Origin: an uncultured Bacillota bacterium
Lineage (GTDB): Bacteria; Bacillota_I; Bacilli_A; RFN20; CAG-288
Assembly (NCBI GenBank): GCA_949284445.1
Contig: CASDVP010000004.1
Coordinates: 1-64,000 of the forward strand
Length of the DNA: 64,000 nucleotides
Direction of reading: 5' to 3'
This document shows, in pieces, positions 1-8,365 of this stretch; position 1 is the first letter of the stretch, and each line of letters starts with the position of its first letter. The translations under genes were made by a program, and so were the position numbers. The notes beneath the pieces are model-generated. The model ran no database searches. It saw only the letters and a list, made by a program, of their open reading frames with translations, and was not told the DNA's origin.

Positions 1-84
1 CATATCAAAGATATCAAGTGGTATTCAGCGTATTATTTCAGAGACTTGCTACCTAATATTCCAAGCTTACCTACCAACACTTAA
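1..84 (+). CDS. C-terminal end of an unidentified protein (cut by window edge)
   Basis: The first reading frame is open from base 1 to a TAA at 82-84 and encodes 27 residues ending in Pro-Ser-Leu-Pro-Thr-Asn-Thr. It is rich in Trp, Tyr and Phe, and reads like a real C-terminus rather than random AT-rich translation. The next gene is convergent, and an A/T hairpin with a T-run follows at 208-237, which fits a gene end here. I do not recognise the family, and the short length means it could still be chance. Confidence 0.35.
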   Translation, partial: HIKDIKWYSAYYFRDLLPNIPSLPTNT

Positions 85-207
85 CTGGAATAACATTAAG
101 TAAAAAAAGATCATATCGCTATAGTTGATATAACTATCTTATGTGTATTTTACATACGTTAATTAATCTAAATATTATACTGAATGAAAATAATGACATT
201 GAACATT

Positions 208-237
208 CTTATATACAAAATATAAGTTGTATTTTTT
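208..237 (+). terminator. AT-only hairpin with T-run between convergent genes
   Basis: CTTATAT (208-214) pairs with ATATAAG (220-226) over a 5-nt loop and is followed by TTGTATTTTTT. It lies in the 181-nt gap between a gene end at 84 and a convergent gene end at 266. The stem contains only two G-C pairs, so strength is doubtful. The rest of 85-265 shows nothing else I can support. Confidence 0.4.
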
Positions 238-265
238 AAAATAAGAAATTTTATATTTGTAGTAC

Positions 266-1102
266 TTATTCTAGATAGATGTCTTTTAATTGTATGATCT
301 CTTCCGATGAAAAATGAAGAGCTTCATTAAAATAGTTATTCAATGACTGATAATTAGTCTTAATTGCTTTGAAAGCGGCTCTTAACCAGTTGTCTCTCAC
401 TCCAGCAATGGCTTTGACACTTGATATTAAAATTTCATCTTTGACCTGATATGTTTCACGCAGCAGTTTTTCACGCTCTTCAGCTTTCTTCTTTGTAAAG
501 ATATTAGTCATCAAATAGTCTGATAAAACATCTGAGAAAGAAACTCCTAATATGCTTAAAAATAAAGCACTAGCGATGCCAGCTCTATCTTTACCATCTG
601 CACAATGAAAAAAGACAGATCCTTTCTTGTTTCTCAACAATGTTTTAAAGAATAAAGAATAATGTTTTTGACCGAATTCAGACAATACAAATTCCTCATA
701 GACGCTTTCCATAGCGATAGAGATATCCCCGATCGGACTGAGTTGATAGATATAAGAGATGATTCCAGATAGACTCTTATCATCGATATGATAATCCAGA
801 TGTTCAGCTTCTGTTCGATTGTTGAGATCTTCTGCTATCGGACAAGGGATATATTCACAGCTAGGGATTTTCTTATCAGGGCGAGAAGAAGCTTCTCGCG
901 GACTTCTTAAATCGATATCAAAAGAAGGATGATAATTGTCGACTAAATAAGCGATGTCTTCTTCAGATAAACGATATAAGGCGTCGGTTCGAAGAATCTT
1001 CTTATACTTTACTGTTTTACCATCGACAGTTTTATAACCGCCTAGATCACGAGTGTTGATCGTTCCTGATAAAGGGATTCGTTTGCTTAATGTGCTTTCC
1101 AT
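266..1102 (-). CDS. Tyrosine/serine protein phosphatase, DSP-like (IphP/MptpB type)
   Basis: This 278-residue protein has the P-loop phosphatase signature His-Cys-Ala-Asp-Gly-Lys-Asp-Arg (about residues 166-173), in which Cys is the nucleophile and Arg binds phosphate. The N-terminal part (residues 10-25, NTRDLGGY) matches the start of the bacterial tyrosine/serine phosphatase family that includes IphP and MptpB. No signal peptide or membrane segment is visible, so it is probably cytosolic; the substrate (phosphoprotein or phosphoinositide) cannot be told. There is no Shine-Dalgarno sequence; a TATAAT lies 7 nt before the ATG, suggesting leaderless translation. It sits just after the terminator of the heat-shock operon, so it is likely transcribed separately. 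Confidence 0.85.
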   Translation of the reverse strand: MESTLSKRIPLSGTINTRDLGGYKTVDGKTVKYKKILRTDALYRLSEEDIAYLVDNYHPSFDIDLRSPREASSRPDKKIPSCEYIPCPIAEDLNNRTEAEHLDYHIDDKSLSGIISYIYQLSPIGDISIAMESVYEEFVLSEFGQKHYSLFFKTLLRNKKGSVFFHCADGKDRAGIASALFLSILGVSFSDVLSDYLMTNIFTKKKAEEREKLLRETYQVKDEILISSVKAIAGVRDNWLRAAFKAIKTNYQSLNNYFNEALHFSSEEIIQLKDIYLE

Positions 1103-1109
1103 AGAAACT

Positions 1110-1115
1110 ATTATA
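1110..1115 (-). promoter_or_regulatory. -10 box of the phosphatase gene, leaderless arrangement
   Basis: On the minus strand TATAAT ends 7 nt before the ATG at 1102, and the sequence between has no Shine-Dalgarno motif. Transcription would start at or next to the A of ATG. The -35 region falls inside the U-tract and hairpin of the preceding terminator and shows no good hexamer. Confidence 0.5.
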
Positions 1116-1148
1116 AAAAAGAAAAGGTCACTTTTCCAAGTGACCTTT
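1113..1148 (-). terminator. Rho-independent terminator of the hrcA-grpE-dnaK-dnaJ operon
   Basis: A perfect 11-bp stem, AAAGGTCACTT (1123-1133) with AAGTGACCTTT (1138-1148), has a 4-nt loop. Read on the minus strand it runs into TTTTCTTTTTTATAA. It lies 3 nt past the dnaJ stop codon. Its U-tract overlaps the -10 box of the downstream phosphatase gene. Confidence 0.9.
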
Positions 1149-1151
1149 GAT

Positions 1152-2300
1152 TTATTTTCTGCCCGTGAACTTATGTTTTAGCCAGTCCATTACGGAAGTA
1201 GGTTTCTTATCTTCGATATCTGCAAATTGCTGAATCAATTCTTTTTGAGATTGGTTTAAACTCTTTGGGAATTTGATATTAACTGTGACGTATTGGTTGC
1301 CTTGCTTACCGGATGGTAGTTTAACACCTTGATTAGCCATCTTTAAAATGGTATTGCCTTCAGTACAAGGTGGTATCACTAAATCACAATCTCCCCAGAT
1401 CGATGGAACAGTGACAGTCGCACCTAATAAAGCATCGGTGAATGAAATCGGTGCAGAGATATAAATATCGGCGCCTTTTCTGGTGAAAGTGGTGCTAGGA
1501 GCGACTTGAATTTGAAGAATCAAATCACCATTAGGACCGCCGTTGATACCAGCATCACCTCTTCCTTCGATGCGGATGTTATCACCTGTATCGACACCTT
1601 GTGGAATATTGACGGTTATAGTTTTAGAAACCTTGACTCTACCAGCACCATGACAAGTCGGACATTTAGTTTTGATGTGTTTACCAGTGCCGCCGCAATC
1701 TGGGCAAGTGTTCTCGGTTTCCATCATTCCGAATATCGTGTTAGATCTCGTGCGGACTCTACCACGACCACGGCAGGTCGGGCAGGTTTCGATATCGTTA
1801 GGAGTTTTCGCACCTGTTCCATGACAATCTGGACAAGTTTCAACATAATCGAGAGGAATATCGACTTTATACCCCTTGATGGCTTGATCGAAGGAAAGAT
1901 TGATTATCATCCTTCTATCACGACCTTTTTGAGGAACATTGCTTCTAGCTGAACGTCTTCCTCCACCAAAGAATTGGGAGAAGATATCACCTAGATCTCC
2001 GAAGTCAGACATATCGGCTTGACCAAAATTACCAAAGCCGTTAAAGCCGCTAAAACCATTAGCGCCATTATTATCAAAGGCTGCATGACCGAATTGATCA
2101 TATTGAGCTCTTTTTTGTGGATCGCTTAACACTTCATATGCTTCAGTGATCTCCTTGAACTTATCAGCAGCTCCTGGTTCATGGTTCAAATCCGGATGAT
2201 ATTTTTTGGCTAGTTTACGATATGCGCTTTTGATCTGGTCACTAGTAGCTGTTTTATCAACTCCTAAAACCTCATAGTAATCAGTTTTAGTTTCTGCCAT
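1152..2300 (-). CDS. dnaJ: Chaperone DnaJ (Hsp40)
   Basis: This is the co-chaperone that delivers substrates to DnaK and stimulates its ATPase. The 382 residues show the full type I order: a J domain with His-Pro-Asp at residues 35-37, a Gly/Phe-rich linker (about 75-115), four CxxCxGxG zinc repeats ([32 protein letters not shown], about 155-220) and a C-terminal substrate domain. The start is preceded by AAAGGAGG. It is the last gene of the operon. A stable hairpin in the dnaK-dnaJ gap (2330-2349) may lower its expression relative to dnaK, and a strong terminator follows the stop. Confidence 0.98.
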   Translation of the reverse strand: MAETKTDYYEVLGVDKTATSDQIKSAYRKLAKKYHPDLNHEPGAADKFKEITEAYEVLSDPQKRAQYDQFGHAAFDNNGANGFSGFNGFGNFGQADMSDFGDLGDIFSQFFGGGRRSARSNVPQKGRDRRMIINLSFDQAIKGYKVDIPLDYVETCPDCHGTGAKTPNDIETCPTCRGRGRVRTRSNTIFGMMETENTCPDCGGTGKHIKTKCPTCHGAGRVKVSKTITVNIPQGVDTGDNIRIEGRGDAGINGGPNGDLILQIQVAPSTTFTRKGADIYISAPISFTDALLGATVTVPSIWGDCDLVIPPCTEGNTILKMANQGVKLPSGKQGNQYVTVNIKFPKSLNQSQKELIQQFADIEDKKPTSVMDWLKHKFTGRK

Positions 2301-2329
2301 GTATTAACGCCTCCTTTCTGAAAGAAGAA

Positions 2330-2349
2330 GCCCGGTATTAAAACCGGGC
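2330..2349 (-). terminator. Intercistronic hairpin between dnaK and dnaJ (possible attenuator)
   Basis: GCCCGGT (2330-2336) pairs with ACCGGGC (2343-2349) over a 6-nt loop. On the minus strand it is followed by TTCTTCTTTC, an interrupted U-tract. It sits between the dnaK stop and the dnaJ ribosome-binding site, and may act as a partial terminator or an mRNA-stabilising 3' end for dnaK. Confidence 0.6.
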
Positions 2350-2361
2350 AAATCAGATATT

Positions 2362-4236
2362 TTACTTATTGTCGTCTTTCTTCTCAGTGAAGGTGGCATC
2401 GACGACGTGTGGATCTTGTTGATCAGTGCCAGTGTGTTGTTCTTGAGTGCTACCAGCAGTGTTAGTCGAAGAGTTAGCTTGAGCTTGAGCAGAGGCTTGA
2501 TAAACTTGGTTAGCAATCTGTTGTAATTCAGCTAATTTAGCTTTGACACCAGCGATGTCATTCTTATCTAAGAGAGCTTTGATCTCATCTCTCATCTTAG
2601 TAGCAGCTTCTTTAGTCTTCTCATCGACAGGATGTTCTTTATCATCTAACTGTCTATCGATCATATTGATGAGCTGCTCAGCCTCATTTCTTGTATCGGC
2701 TTCATCTTTTCTCTTGTTATCAGCCTCTTTATTAGCTTCAGCTTCTTTGACCATTCTATCGATCTCTTCTTTAGAAAGACCAGCAGAGTTGGAGATGGTG
2801 ATATGTTGTTCTCTGTTAGAATCTAAGTCTTTAGCAGAAACAGAGACGATACCGTTGACATCGATAGAGAAGGTGACTTGAATACGAGGTTCACCTCTTC
2901 TAGCAGGACGGATGCCATCAAGTTTGAAACGACCTAAGAACTTGTTATCGGTAGCCATCGGTCTTTCACCTTGATAGACTTGGATTTCCACACCGGGTTG
3001 ATTATCTTCGGCAGTGGAGAAGATCTGTTGTCTAGTTGTAGGAATAGTGGTGTTTCTAGGAATCAATGGAGTCATGACACCACCGAGAGTTTCGATACCT
3101 AAAGTCAGAGGTGTGACATCGAGCAAGACGACATCGTTGATATCACCACGGATGACACCGCCTTGGATAGCAGCACCGACAGAGACAGCTTCATCAGGGT
3201 TGACGGATTGATTAGGTTTCTTACCGTTATTGAGTCTGGTGACTAAATCGACGACAGAAGGCATTCTGGTGGAACCACCTACTAAGATGATATCGTTTAA
3301 TTCGCTGACAGATAACTTAGCATCAGCTAAAGCTTTTTCAAATGGAATACGGCAACGATCGAGCAAATCAGCAGTGAGTTTTTCAAAGTTAGCTCTGGTC
3401 AAGGTAGTCTCAAAGTTGACAGGAGCACCATCTTTAAAGCCGATATAAGGTAATGAGATGATCGTTTCAACTTGTGAAGAGAGGTTGATCTTAGCTTTTT
3501 CAGCTTCATCTCTGAGTCTTTGCAATGTCGGACGATCTTTCGGATTATTTTCATCGATCAAGATACCGCATTGTTTATTGATCTCTTCGATGAGCCATTT
3601 CATGATATGTCTATCCCAATCATCACCACCTAAATGGGTATCACCAGAAGTGGATAAGACTTCAAATGTACCATCACCGATATCAAGGATAGAAACATCC
3701 AAAGTACCACCGCCTAAATCAAAGACCATGATACGACCGGATTTCTTAGAATCCATACCATATGCTAAGGCAGCAGCGGTAGGCTCAGAGATGATTCTGA
3801 CGACATCAAGGCCGGCGATTGTACCTGCGTTTTTAGTTGCGCTTCTTTGATCATCATTGAAGTAAGCAGGGCAAGTGATGACTGCTTTTTTGACTGGGAA
3901 ACCTAAATATTTTTCAGCATAAGTTTTCATATAAGAAAGAATCTTAGCTGAGATTTCCTCAGGTGAGAAATCTTTATTTATACAATTGATATGAACAGTT
4001 TCTCTTGTACCCATCTTTCTCTTGATGGAATAGACAGTGTCAGGGTTTGTCAAAAGCATACGTTTAGCTGCGTTTCCGACAATCTCCTCACCATCAGCCT
4101 TAAAAGCAACGACTGAAGGGCATGTATTAGTGCCTTCGGGTGAAGGGATAACTTTTACAGTTTTGTCCTCTTGCATGTAAGAAACGACTGAGTTTGTAGT
4201 ACCTAAATCAATACCTAAAATCACTTCTTTAGCCAT
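2362..4236 (-). CDS. dnaK: Chaperone DnaK (Hsp70)
   Basis: ATP-dependent protein-folding chaperone of 624 residues, the usual length for a Gram-positive DnaK. The nucleotide-binding domain begins with [11 protein letters not shown] (residues 8-18) and carries the phosphate loop [10 protein letters not shown] (about 173-182). The substrate-binding beta domain follows (about 360-480), including the [14 protein letters not shown] segment, then an alpha-helical lid and a Gln/Thr/Ser-rich disordered tail. It sits third in the operon, 2 nt from grpE. Control is expected through HrcA at the CIRCE-like sites upstream of hrcA. Confidence 0.99.
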   Translation of the reverse strand: MAKEVILGIDLGTTNSVVSYMQEDKTVKVIPSPEGTNTCPSVVAFKADGEEIVGNAAKRMLLTNPDTVYSIKRKMGTRETVHINCINKDFSPEEISAKILSYMKTYAEKYLGFPVKKAVITCPAYFNDDQRSATKNAGTIAGLDVVRIISEPTAAALAYGMDSKKSGRIMVFDLGGGTLDVSILDIGDGTFEVLSTSGDTHLGGDDWDRHIMKWLIEEINKQCGILIDENNPKDRPTLQRLRDEAEKAKINLSSQVETIISLPYIGFKDGAPVNFETTLTRANFEKLTADLLDRCRIPFEKALADAKLSVSELNDIILVGGSTRMPSVVDLVTRLNNGKKPNQSVNPDEAVSVGAAIQGGVIRGDINDVVLLDVTPLTLGIETLGGVMTPLIPRNTTIPTTRQQIFSTAEDNQPGVEIQVYQGERPMATDNKFLGRFKLDGIRPARRGEPRIQVTFSIDVNGIVSVSAKDLDSNREQHITISNSAGLSKEEIDRMVKEAEANKEADNKRKDEADTRNEAEQLINMIDRQLDDKEHPVDEKTKEAATKMRDEIKALLDKNDIAGVKAKLAELQQIANQVYQASAQAQANSSTNTAGSTQEQHTGTDQQDPHVVDATFTEKKDDNK

Positions 4237-4238
4237 AA

Positions 4239-4916
4239 TTACTTATCCTCCTTTGTGGTATTTTCTTCTTTTTTAACTTCGTTTGTATCTTCTTTCTTAT
4301 CAGCTTCTTCTTTCTTTTCTGGCTCATTAGCTTCAACTGGCTTCTTAGTTATGATGACACCAGCTGAACGTAAGAGATGTTCATGAAGCTTATAACCTTT
4401 TAAGAAAGTTTCAGCGACCAAATTATCTTTTTCACCTTCGACAGTTGAGAAGGCTTCCATCAGATGAGGGTTGAATTCTTCACCGATCTTCGGATTGATG
4501 ATTTCAACGCCTAATTGTTTCAAAGAGTTGAGGAATTTGGAATGAATCATCTTGAAGCCGGAGACATAATTTTTGATCTTCTCATCCTGTGGTTCATTCT
4601 TTAACGCCATATCGAAGCTATCTAGAACAGGAATAAGCTCTCGGATTGTAGAAGAGATGGCATAACGCTTGAATTCTTGATTCTCTTTTTCAACTTGTTT
4701 ACGAGTGTTAGCCATATCAGCATAGACGGTGTAATATTTATTCTCCCAATCTTTGGCTTCTTTCTCTTTTTCTTTGCTGACTTTCAGAACTTCTTCATAA
4801 TTTTGATTGAGTTCATCAAGCTGCTTTTTGACGGTTTCGAATTCTTTTTTATAATCGATTTCTTCAGCAGGTGCATCAGCTTTTTCGCTTTGCACTTCTT
4901 TCTTTTCTTCGCTCAT
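4239..4916 (-). CDS. grpE: Nucleotide exchange factor GrpE
   Basis: GrpE releases ADP from DnaK. The 225-residue protein has a long, highly charged N-terminal coiled coil (about 20-85), then the conserved GrpE core with [15 protein letters not shown] and a C-terminal beta domain (hydrophobic, with [14 protein letters not shown]). A Glu/Lys-rich tail of about 35 residues extends beyond the usual end of the family and is probably disordered. Its start overlaps the hrcA stop by 4 nt (ATGA), so the two are translationally coupled. Confidence 0.96.
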   Translation of the reverse strand: MSEEKKEVQSEKADAPAEEIDYKKEFETVKKQLDELNQNYEEVLKVSKEKEKEAKDWENKYYTVYADMANTRKQVEKENQEFKRYAISSTIRELIPVLDSFDMALKNEPQDEKIKNYVSGFKMIHSKFLNSLKQLGVEIINPKIGEEFNPHLMEAFSTVEGEKDNLVAETFLKGYKLHEHLLRSAGVIITKKPVEANEPEKKEEADKKEDTNEVKKEENTTKEDK

Positions 4917-6019
4917 TTTCTTCCTCCTTTCTTGACGGATTTATGAGATTTATTCGGCTTTATTTCTTCTGGTTCACTGATAGGGACTAGAGCGGTATCA
5001 TTGTTTTCTTTTCCAAAGTAGCGATTGAGCATGAAGACGACGTATTCAAGCGCTGATAAGATCTTCTTATAGTCCATCCTTTTCGGACCGACTATCGCGA
5101 TCTGATCACGATCGTTGATAGCTTTAGAGACGATAGCTAAATCGCCGTGTTGTTCATTAGTGAAACCGACTTTTACGCTTCCTAAGTCATCGTTATGAGA
5201 TATTCCGTGTTCTAAGGAAGTCGGATCTTCCAGAGCATCTACTGCTTGCATAAAGGCTTGACTATCATCAGAGAACTCTGGAAGTGAGAGAAGATTTTTC
5301 TTTCCATAAACCGTGAAACGTTTTTTAGCAAAACCGACTAAGGCTTCTAAGAAAGCTTTCATCAAGAATTCACCTGATTGACCAAAGCTTTTGGCAATAA
5401 CTGGTGCTAATAGACGCGCTTTGCTTTGAAGCTCAGAAATTTTACTTCCTGATAATCGTTGATCTAAGAGTTTGACTGCTGAACTGCAAGCGTTGAATGA
5501 GAGACCAGTGTTCGGAAGAACAAAGGTCTTTTTTTCAACATAGCCAGAGTCAGTTATGAAGATTCCCATCGCTGTTGTTTCAGAGAGCTGTAATAGTTGA
5601 ACAGAGATCAAGTGCTCTTCATCAGCTTTTGGACCTAAGACAACTGTTGCCATGTTAGTCAGTTCAGAAAGCATCTCACATGACTTCGATAACACTTCTT
5701 CGACTGATTGAGTTTTAGAATCGAGCACTCGTTTGAACTCGCGTTGAAATTCCATATCGACGCTGTTCATCAAGGCGCTCTCATCTAAATGATCTAGATA
5801 ATATTGGTAGCCTTTAGCAGAAGGAACACGACCAGCAGAGACATGTGGCTTTTCGATCAAACCTTCTTTTTCTAGTTCTACCATCGTATTGCGGATGGTG
5901 GCAGGAGAACAATTCAAAGGATACTTCTCTAAGAGAGTTTTAGAACCGACTGGAGAAGCTGTCTTCACAAATTCTTCAACGATGCCTTTAAGAACTAAAT
6001 CTTTGCGTGTCAAGTTCAT
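4913..6019 (-). CDS. hrcA: Heat-inducible transcription repressor HrcA
   Basis: HrcA represses class I heat-shock genes by binding CIRCE. The 368-residue protein begins with the typical winged helix (LTRKDLVLKGIVEEFV, then CSPATIRNTMVELEKEG and the wing HVSAGRVPSAKGY, residues 1-75). This is followed by the HrcA dimerisation/GAF-like region and ends in a short Lys-rich tail. The ATG at 6019 has AGGAG 6 nt upstream. It is the first gene of the operon, and the two CIRCE-like elements in front of it indicate autoregulation. GroE, the usual partner that keeps HrcA active, is not in this window. Confidence 0.97.
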   Translation of the reverse strand: MNLTRKDLVLKGIVEEFVKTASPVGSKTLLEKYPLNCSPATIRNTMVELEKEGLIEKPHVSAGRVPSAKGYQYYLDHLDESALMNSVDMEFQREFKRVLDSKTQSVEEVLSKSCEMLSELTNMATVVLGPKADEEHLISVQLLQLSETTAMGIFITDSGYVEKKTFVLPNTGLSFNACSSAVKLLDQRLSGSKISELQSKARLLAPVIAKSFGQSGEFLMKAFLEALVGFAKKRFTVYGKKNLLSLPEFSDDSQAFMQAVDALEDPTSLEHGISHNDDLGSVKVGFTNEQHGDLAIVSKAINDRDQIAIVGPKRMDYKKILSALEYVVFMLNRYFGKENNDTALVPISEPEEIKPNKSHKSVKKGGRK

Positions 6020-6032
6020 ATGTCACTCCTGA

Positions 6033-6058
6033 TTAGCACTCTTTGTTTCAAGTGCTAT
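6033..6058 (-). promoter_or_regulatory. CIRCE operator, proximal copy (8-nt spacer)
   Basis: One arm is a perfect TTAGCACTC (6033-6041). The other is AAGTGCTAT (6050-6058), 7 of 9 matches to GAGTGCTAA. The spacer is 8 nt rather than the canonical 9. It lies between the -10 box and the hrcA ribosome-binding site, the normal CIRCE position in the 5' leader. Confidence 0.85.
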
Positions 6059-6062
6059 TCAT

Positions 6063-6090
6063 ATTATAGCTAAGGATTTAGCAATTTCAA
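6063..6090 (-). promoter_or_regulatory. SigA-type promoter of the hrcA operon
   Basis: On the minus strand, -35 TTGAAA (6085-6090) and -10 TATAAT (6063-6068) are separated by 16 nt. Transcription would start near 6056, inside the proximal CIRCE element. The -35 box lies within the distal CIRCE-like repeat. Confidence 0.8.
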
Positions 6091-6104
6091 GCTATGATTG
6101 CTAA
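6078..6104 (-). promoter_or_regulatory. Second CIRCE-like operator overlapping the -35 box
   Basis: TTAGCAATT (6078-6086), a 9-nt spacer and GATTGCTAA (6096-6104) have the exact 9-9-9 geometry of CIRCE and match TTAGCACTC/GAGTGCTAA at 15 of 18 arm positions. The outer 7 bp of the arms are perfectly complementary. Binding here would block RNA polymerase at the -35 element. Confidence 0.6.
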
Positions 6105-6242
6105 TTCACTCTAATTTTTTAACTTTATTCAGTAAGTTTTTATCTTTATGGCTGACGATATTAAAAGATTATTTCAAAATTATGGCTTAGTAAAATTGTT
6201 CTATTCAACATGAAAGTTTGATATGAAATTTAAATTTGATAG

Positions 6243-6251
6243 TGTTATATT
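6243..6251 (+). promoter_or_regulatory. Extended -10 box, leaderless start of the 6258 gene
   Basis: TGTTATATT reads as an extended -10 (TG, one base, TATATT). It ends 6 nt before the ATG at 6258, and no Shine-Dalgarno motif lies between. No convincing -35 is visible, as is usual for extended -10 promoters. Confidence 0.45.
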
Positions 6252-6257
6252 GATGAT

Positions 6258-7133
6258 ATGAAGAAAATTTCGCGGTTCATACCTCTTTTTAGCGGATCTG
6301 TTTTATGTCTATTAAACATATTGTTTATCTGCCTTTTATATATGGGCAAACTAAATAAAAGCCTAGTGTATTTTATATTCGGTTTATCGCTTGTGATATC
6401 GATAAGTTTTGTCATTTTTTGCTACCTGAAGAGAAGAAGTCAAAACCCGCATCTGAAAAGCAGTATTGTTCTAACCTTGATCAGTGTTTGCCTTTCCTTT
6501 GTCTTGGTCTTTACGGATACTTCTTCAGATAGATTTATAATTCAAGAAAAAGAAGCTGTATTGCAGTTAGATGAAGTTAAAATCACGCCGGTTTCTGAAG
6601 CTTCTTTCGTGAATAATAGTGATATTAAAACCAGTGATTATCCGTATGTAGTCAATGAGAATGAATTCGTATCAGAGAATGAATACCTCAAGTTTAATTC
6701 TTATTTATATCGTGTAGGTGAATATGAAGATCATTATGTATTTGAATATCTCGTCAGAATTGAAATAGAGGAATCATTCATATTTAAAAAGAACGACTCT
6801 TTATACATCTCCTCATTTCATTCGACACTAGCATATCCGTCTAGTTTCTGTCATCTGTATTTGAATGATGATTTGACTAATAGTTATGAGCCGGATTTTA
6901 TTGGTAGAGACTATATACGGTATCAATTTCCGATCAAAAACGTAACATCGATCACTGCTAATTATTTCTTCATCGCGACAGAGACTTCAAACGTCACTAC
7001 AAAATATATTCACAATCAAAATCTTTTTTATGATTCATTACCTTTTGGACATGAAGAGATCAAGCATTTACCTATCAACAGCTATCATGCTTTTTCAACT
7101 GAGCCGATCACTGTTCCAGCTTTAAAACTTTAA
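6258..7133 (+). CDS. Unidentified membrane protein with C-terminal extracytoplasmic domain
   Basis: I do not recognise this 291-residue protein. Three hydrophobic helices are clear (about residues 10-29, 37-56 and 69-86), with a basic Lys-Arg-Arg loop between the second and third. They are followed by about 200 residues of soluble sequence rich in Tyr, Phe, Asp and Asn, which the charge pattern places outside the cell. No catalytic motif is visible. It stands alone between divergent hrcA and convergent mtaB, and its stop overlaps the mtaB stop. The start has an extended -10 box 6 nt upstream and no ribosome-binding site. Confidence 0.75.
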   Translation: MKKISRFIPLFSGSVLCLLNILFICLLYMGKLNKSLVYFIFGLSLVISISFVIFCYLKRRSQNPHLKSSIVLTLISVCLSFVLVFTDTSSDRFIIQEKEAVLQLDEVKITPVSEASFVNNSDIKTSDYPYVVNENEFVSENEYLKFNSYLYRVGEYEDHYVFEYLVRIEIEESFIFKKNDSLYISSFHSTLAYPSSFCHLYLNDDLTNSYEPDFIGRDYIRYQFPIKNVTSITANYFFIATETSNVTTKYIHNQNLFYDSLPFGHEEIKHLPINSYHAFSTEPITVPALKL

Positions 7134-8365
7134 ATACTGACTTTATAGAAAGTGTCGATGATATCTTTATCAGATTCGACAGTGATATTTAAATAATTTT
7201 CACTATAACCTCGATATGTGGAATCCGAAATCTTTTCTTCGATCAAAACTTTGAGCGTTCTATTTTTTAATGATCGACGATATTCAGCTTCGTTCTGCTG
7301 AGATAGTTCGATGAGTCTTCTCACTCTCTCTTGCCGGATATTTTTTGAAACACTGCCTTTTAAGGTGCTAGCTTTTGTAAATGGTCTTTCTGAATAGGGA
7401 AAGGCATGGATGCGCATAAAGTGATGCTTTTTAAGGAAATCATAAGTCTGTAAAAAGTCTTCTTCGGTTTCAGTAGGAAAGCCGGTGATCACATCTGTTG
7501 ATAAAGCAGGGTTATCTAGATGCGCATTGATCAATTCGATTTTTTTAGCAAAATTTTCAAGCGAATACTTGCGGTTCATCAATTTTAAAATCCGCGGTGA
7601 ACCTGATTGTAAAGGAATATGAAAATGAGGGCATAATCTATCAGAATATTTTTCAAATAAAGAAATGTACTCTTCATCGATTTGACTGGCTTCGATCGAG
7701 GAAACACGTAAACGGTAATCATCGAAAGGCAAGTTAGCTAGGTCGTTTAACAGATGTTTTAAATGATAGCTTTTATTTTCAGGATCAAAATATGAACCGG
7801 TATCTATGCCGCCGATAACCAATTCTTTATAGCCATTAGCCAATAAAGCTTTAGCTTCCGCAATTATGTCTGCTTTTTTTCTAGAGCGAGAGTTGCCTCT
7901 TGTATATGGAACCACACAATATGAGCAAAAGTTATTGCAGCCATCTTGAACTTTTAAATAAGCCCTAGCGATGTGTTCACCTTTTTTGATCGCTAGACCA
8001 TCATCATAGGTGAAATGCCTTGAATCCATATCGACTAAATCTCTTTTCTTCAAGCAATCTAAAAGTTCAGATTTTTTACTATTTCCTAAGACATAACTGA
8101 CTTGAGGAATGTTTAAATAATCTTCTTTATGGATCTGAGAAGAGCATCCCATGACGATTATTTTGCTTTCAGGATGTTTACGTGCTATCTCATGCACGCG
8201 TTGGCGATCCTTTCTCTCTGCTTCGGAAGTGACTGCACAGGTGTTGATGATATAGATATCAGCATTCTCACCTTCTTCTAAGCCTTGCTTTAGAAGCTTT
8301 TCTCGCACGGCTTCAGACTCATAAGCGTTAACCTTGCAGCCTAATGTATAAATTTTAAAAATCAT
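7130..8365 (-). CDS. mtaB: tRNA t6A37 methylthiotransferase MtaB (YqeV type)
   Basis: Radical-SAM enzyme that converts t6A to ms2t6A at position 37 of tRNAs reading ANN codons. The 411 residues show the MTTase N-terminal domain with three cluster cysteines (TLGCKVN, INTCAVT, MGCSS), the radical-SAM CxxxCxxC (CNNFCSYC, about 143-150) with GGIDTGSY and FPTETEEDF further on, and a short C-terminal TRAM-like region. The TLGCKVNAYES start distinguishes it from MiaB. It overlaps the upstream 257-residue ORF by 4 nt. Both Fe-S clusters could be supplied by the Suf operon in this window. Confidence 0.93.
   Translation of the reverse strand: MIFKIYTLGCKVNAYESEAVREKLLKQGLEEGENADIYIINTCAVTSEAERKDRQRVHEIARKHPESKIIVMGCSSQIHKEDYLNIPQVSYVLGNSKKSELLDCLKKRDLVDMDSRHFTYDDGLAIKKGEHIARAYLKVQDGCNNFCSYCVVPYTRGNSRSRKKADIIAEAKALLANGYKELVIGGIDTGSYFDPENKSYHLKHLLNDLANLPFDDYRLRVSSIEASQIDEEYISLFEKYSDRLCPHFHIPLQSGSPRILKLMNRKYSLENFAKKIELINAHLDNPALSTDVITGFPTETEEDFLQTYDFLKKHHFMRIHAFPYSERPFTKASTLKGSVSKNIRQERVRRLIELSQQNEAEYRRSLKNRTLKVLIEEKISDSTYRGYSENYLNITVESDKDIIDTFYKVSI

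Noticed and set aside
445-462. TGTTTCACG inside the phosphatase gene as parS
   Set aside because: No matching right half follows. It is a coincidental coding match.
1506-1952. Long open frame on the plus strand opposite dnaJ (148 codons)
   Set aside because: It is the antisense of a clear dnaJ, has no ribosome-binding site and a composition expected from the reverse complement of Gly/Cys-rich codons.
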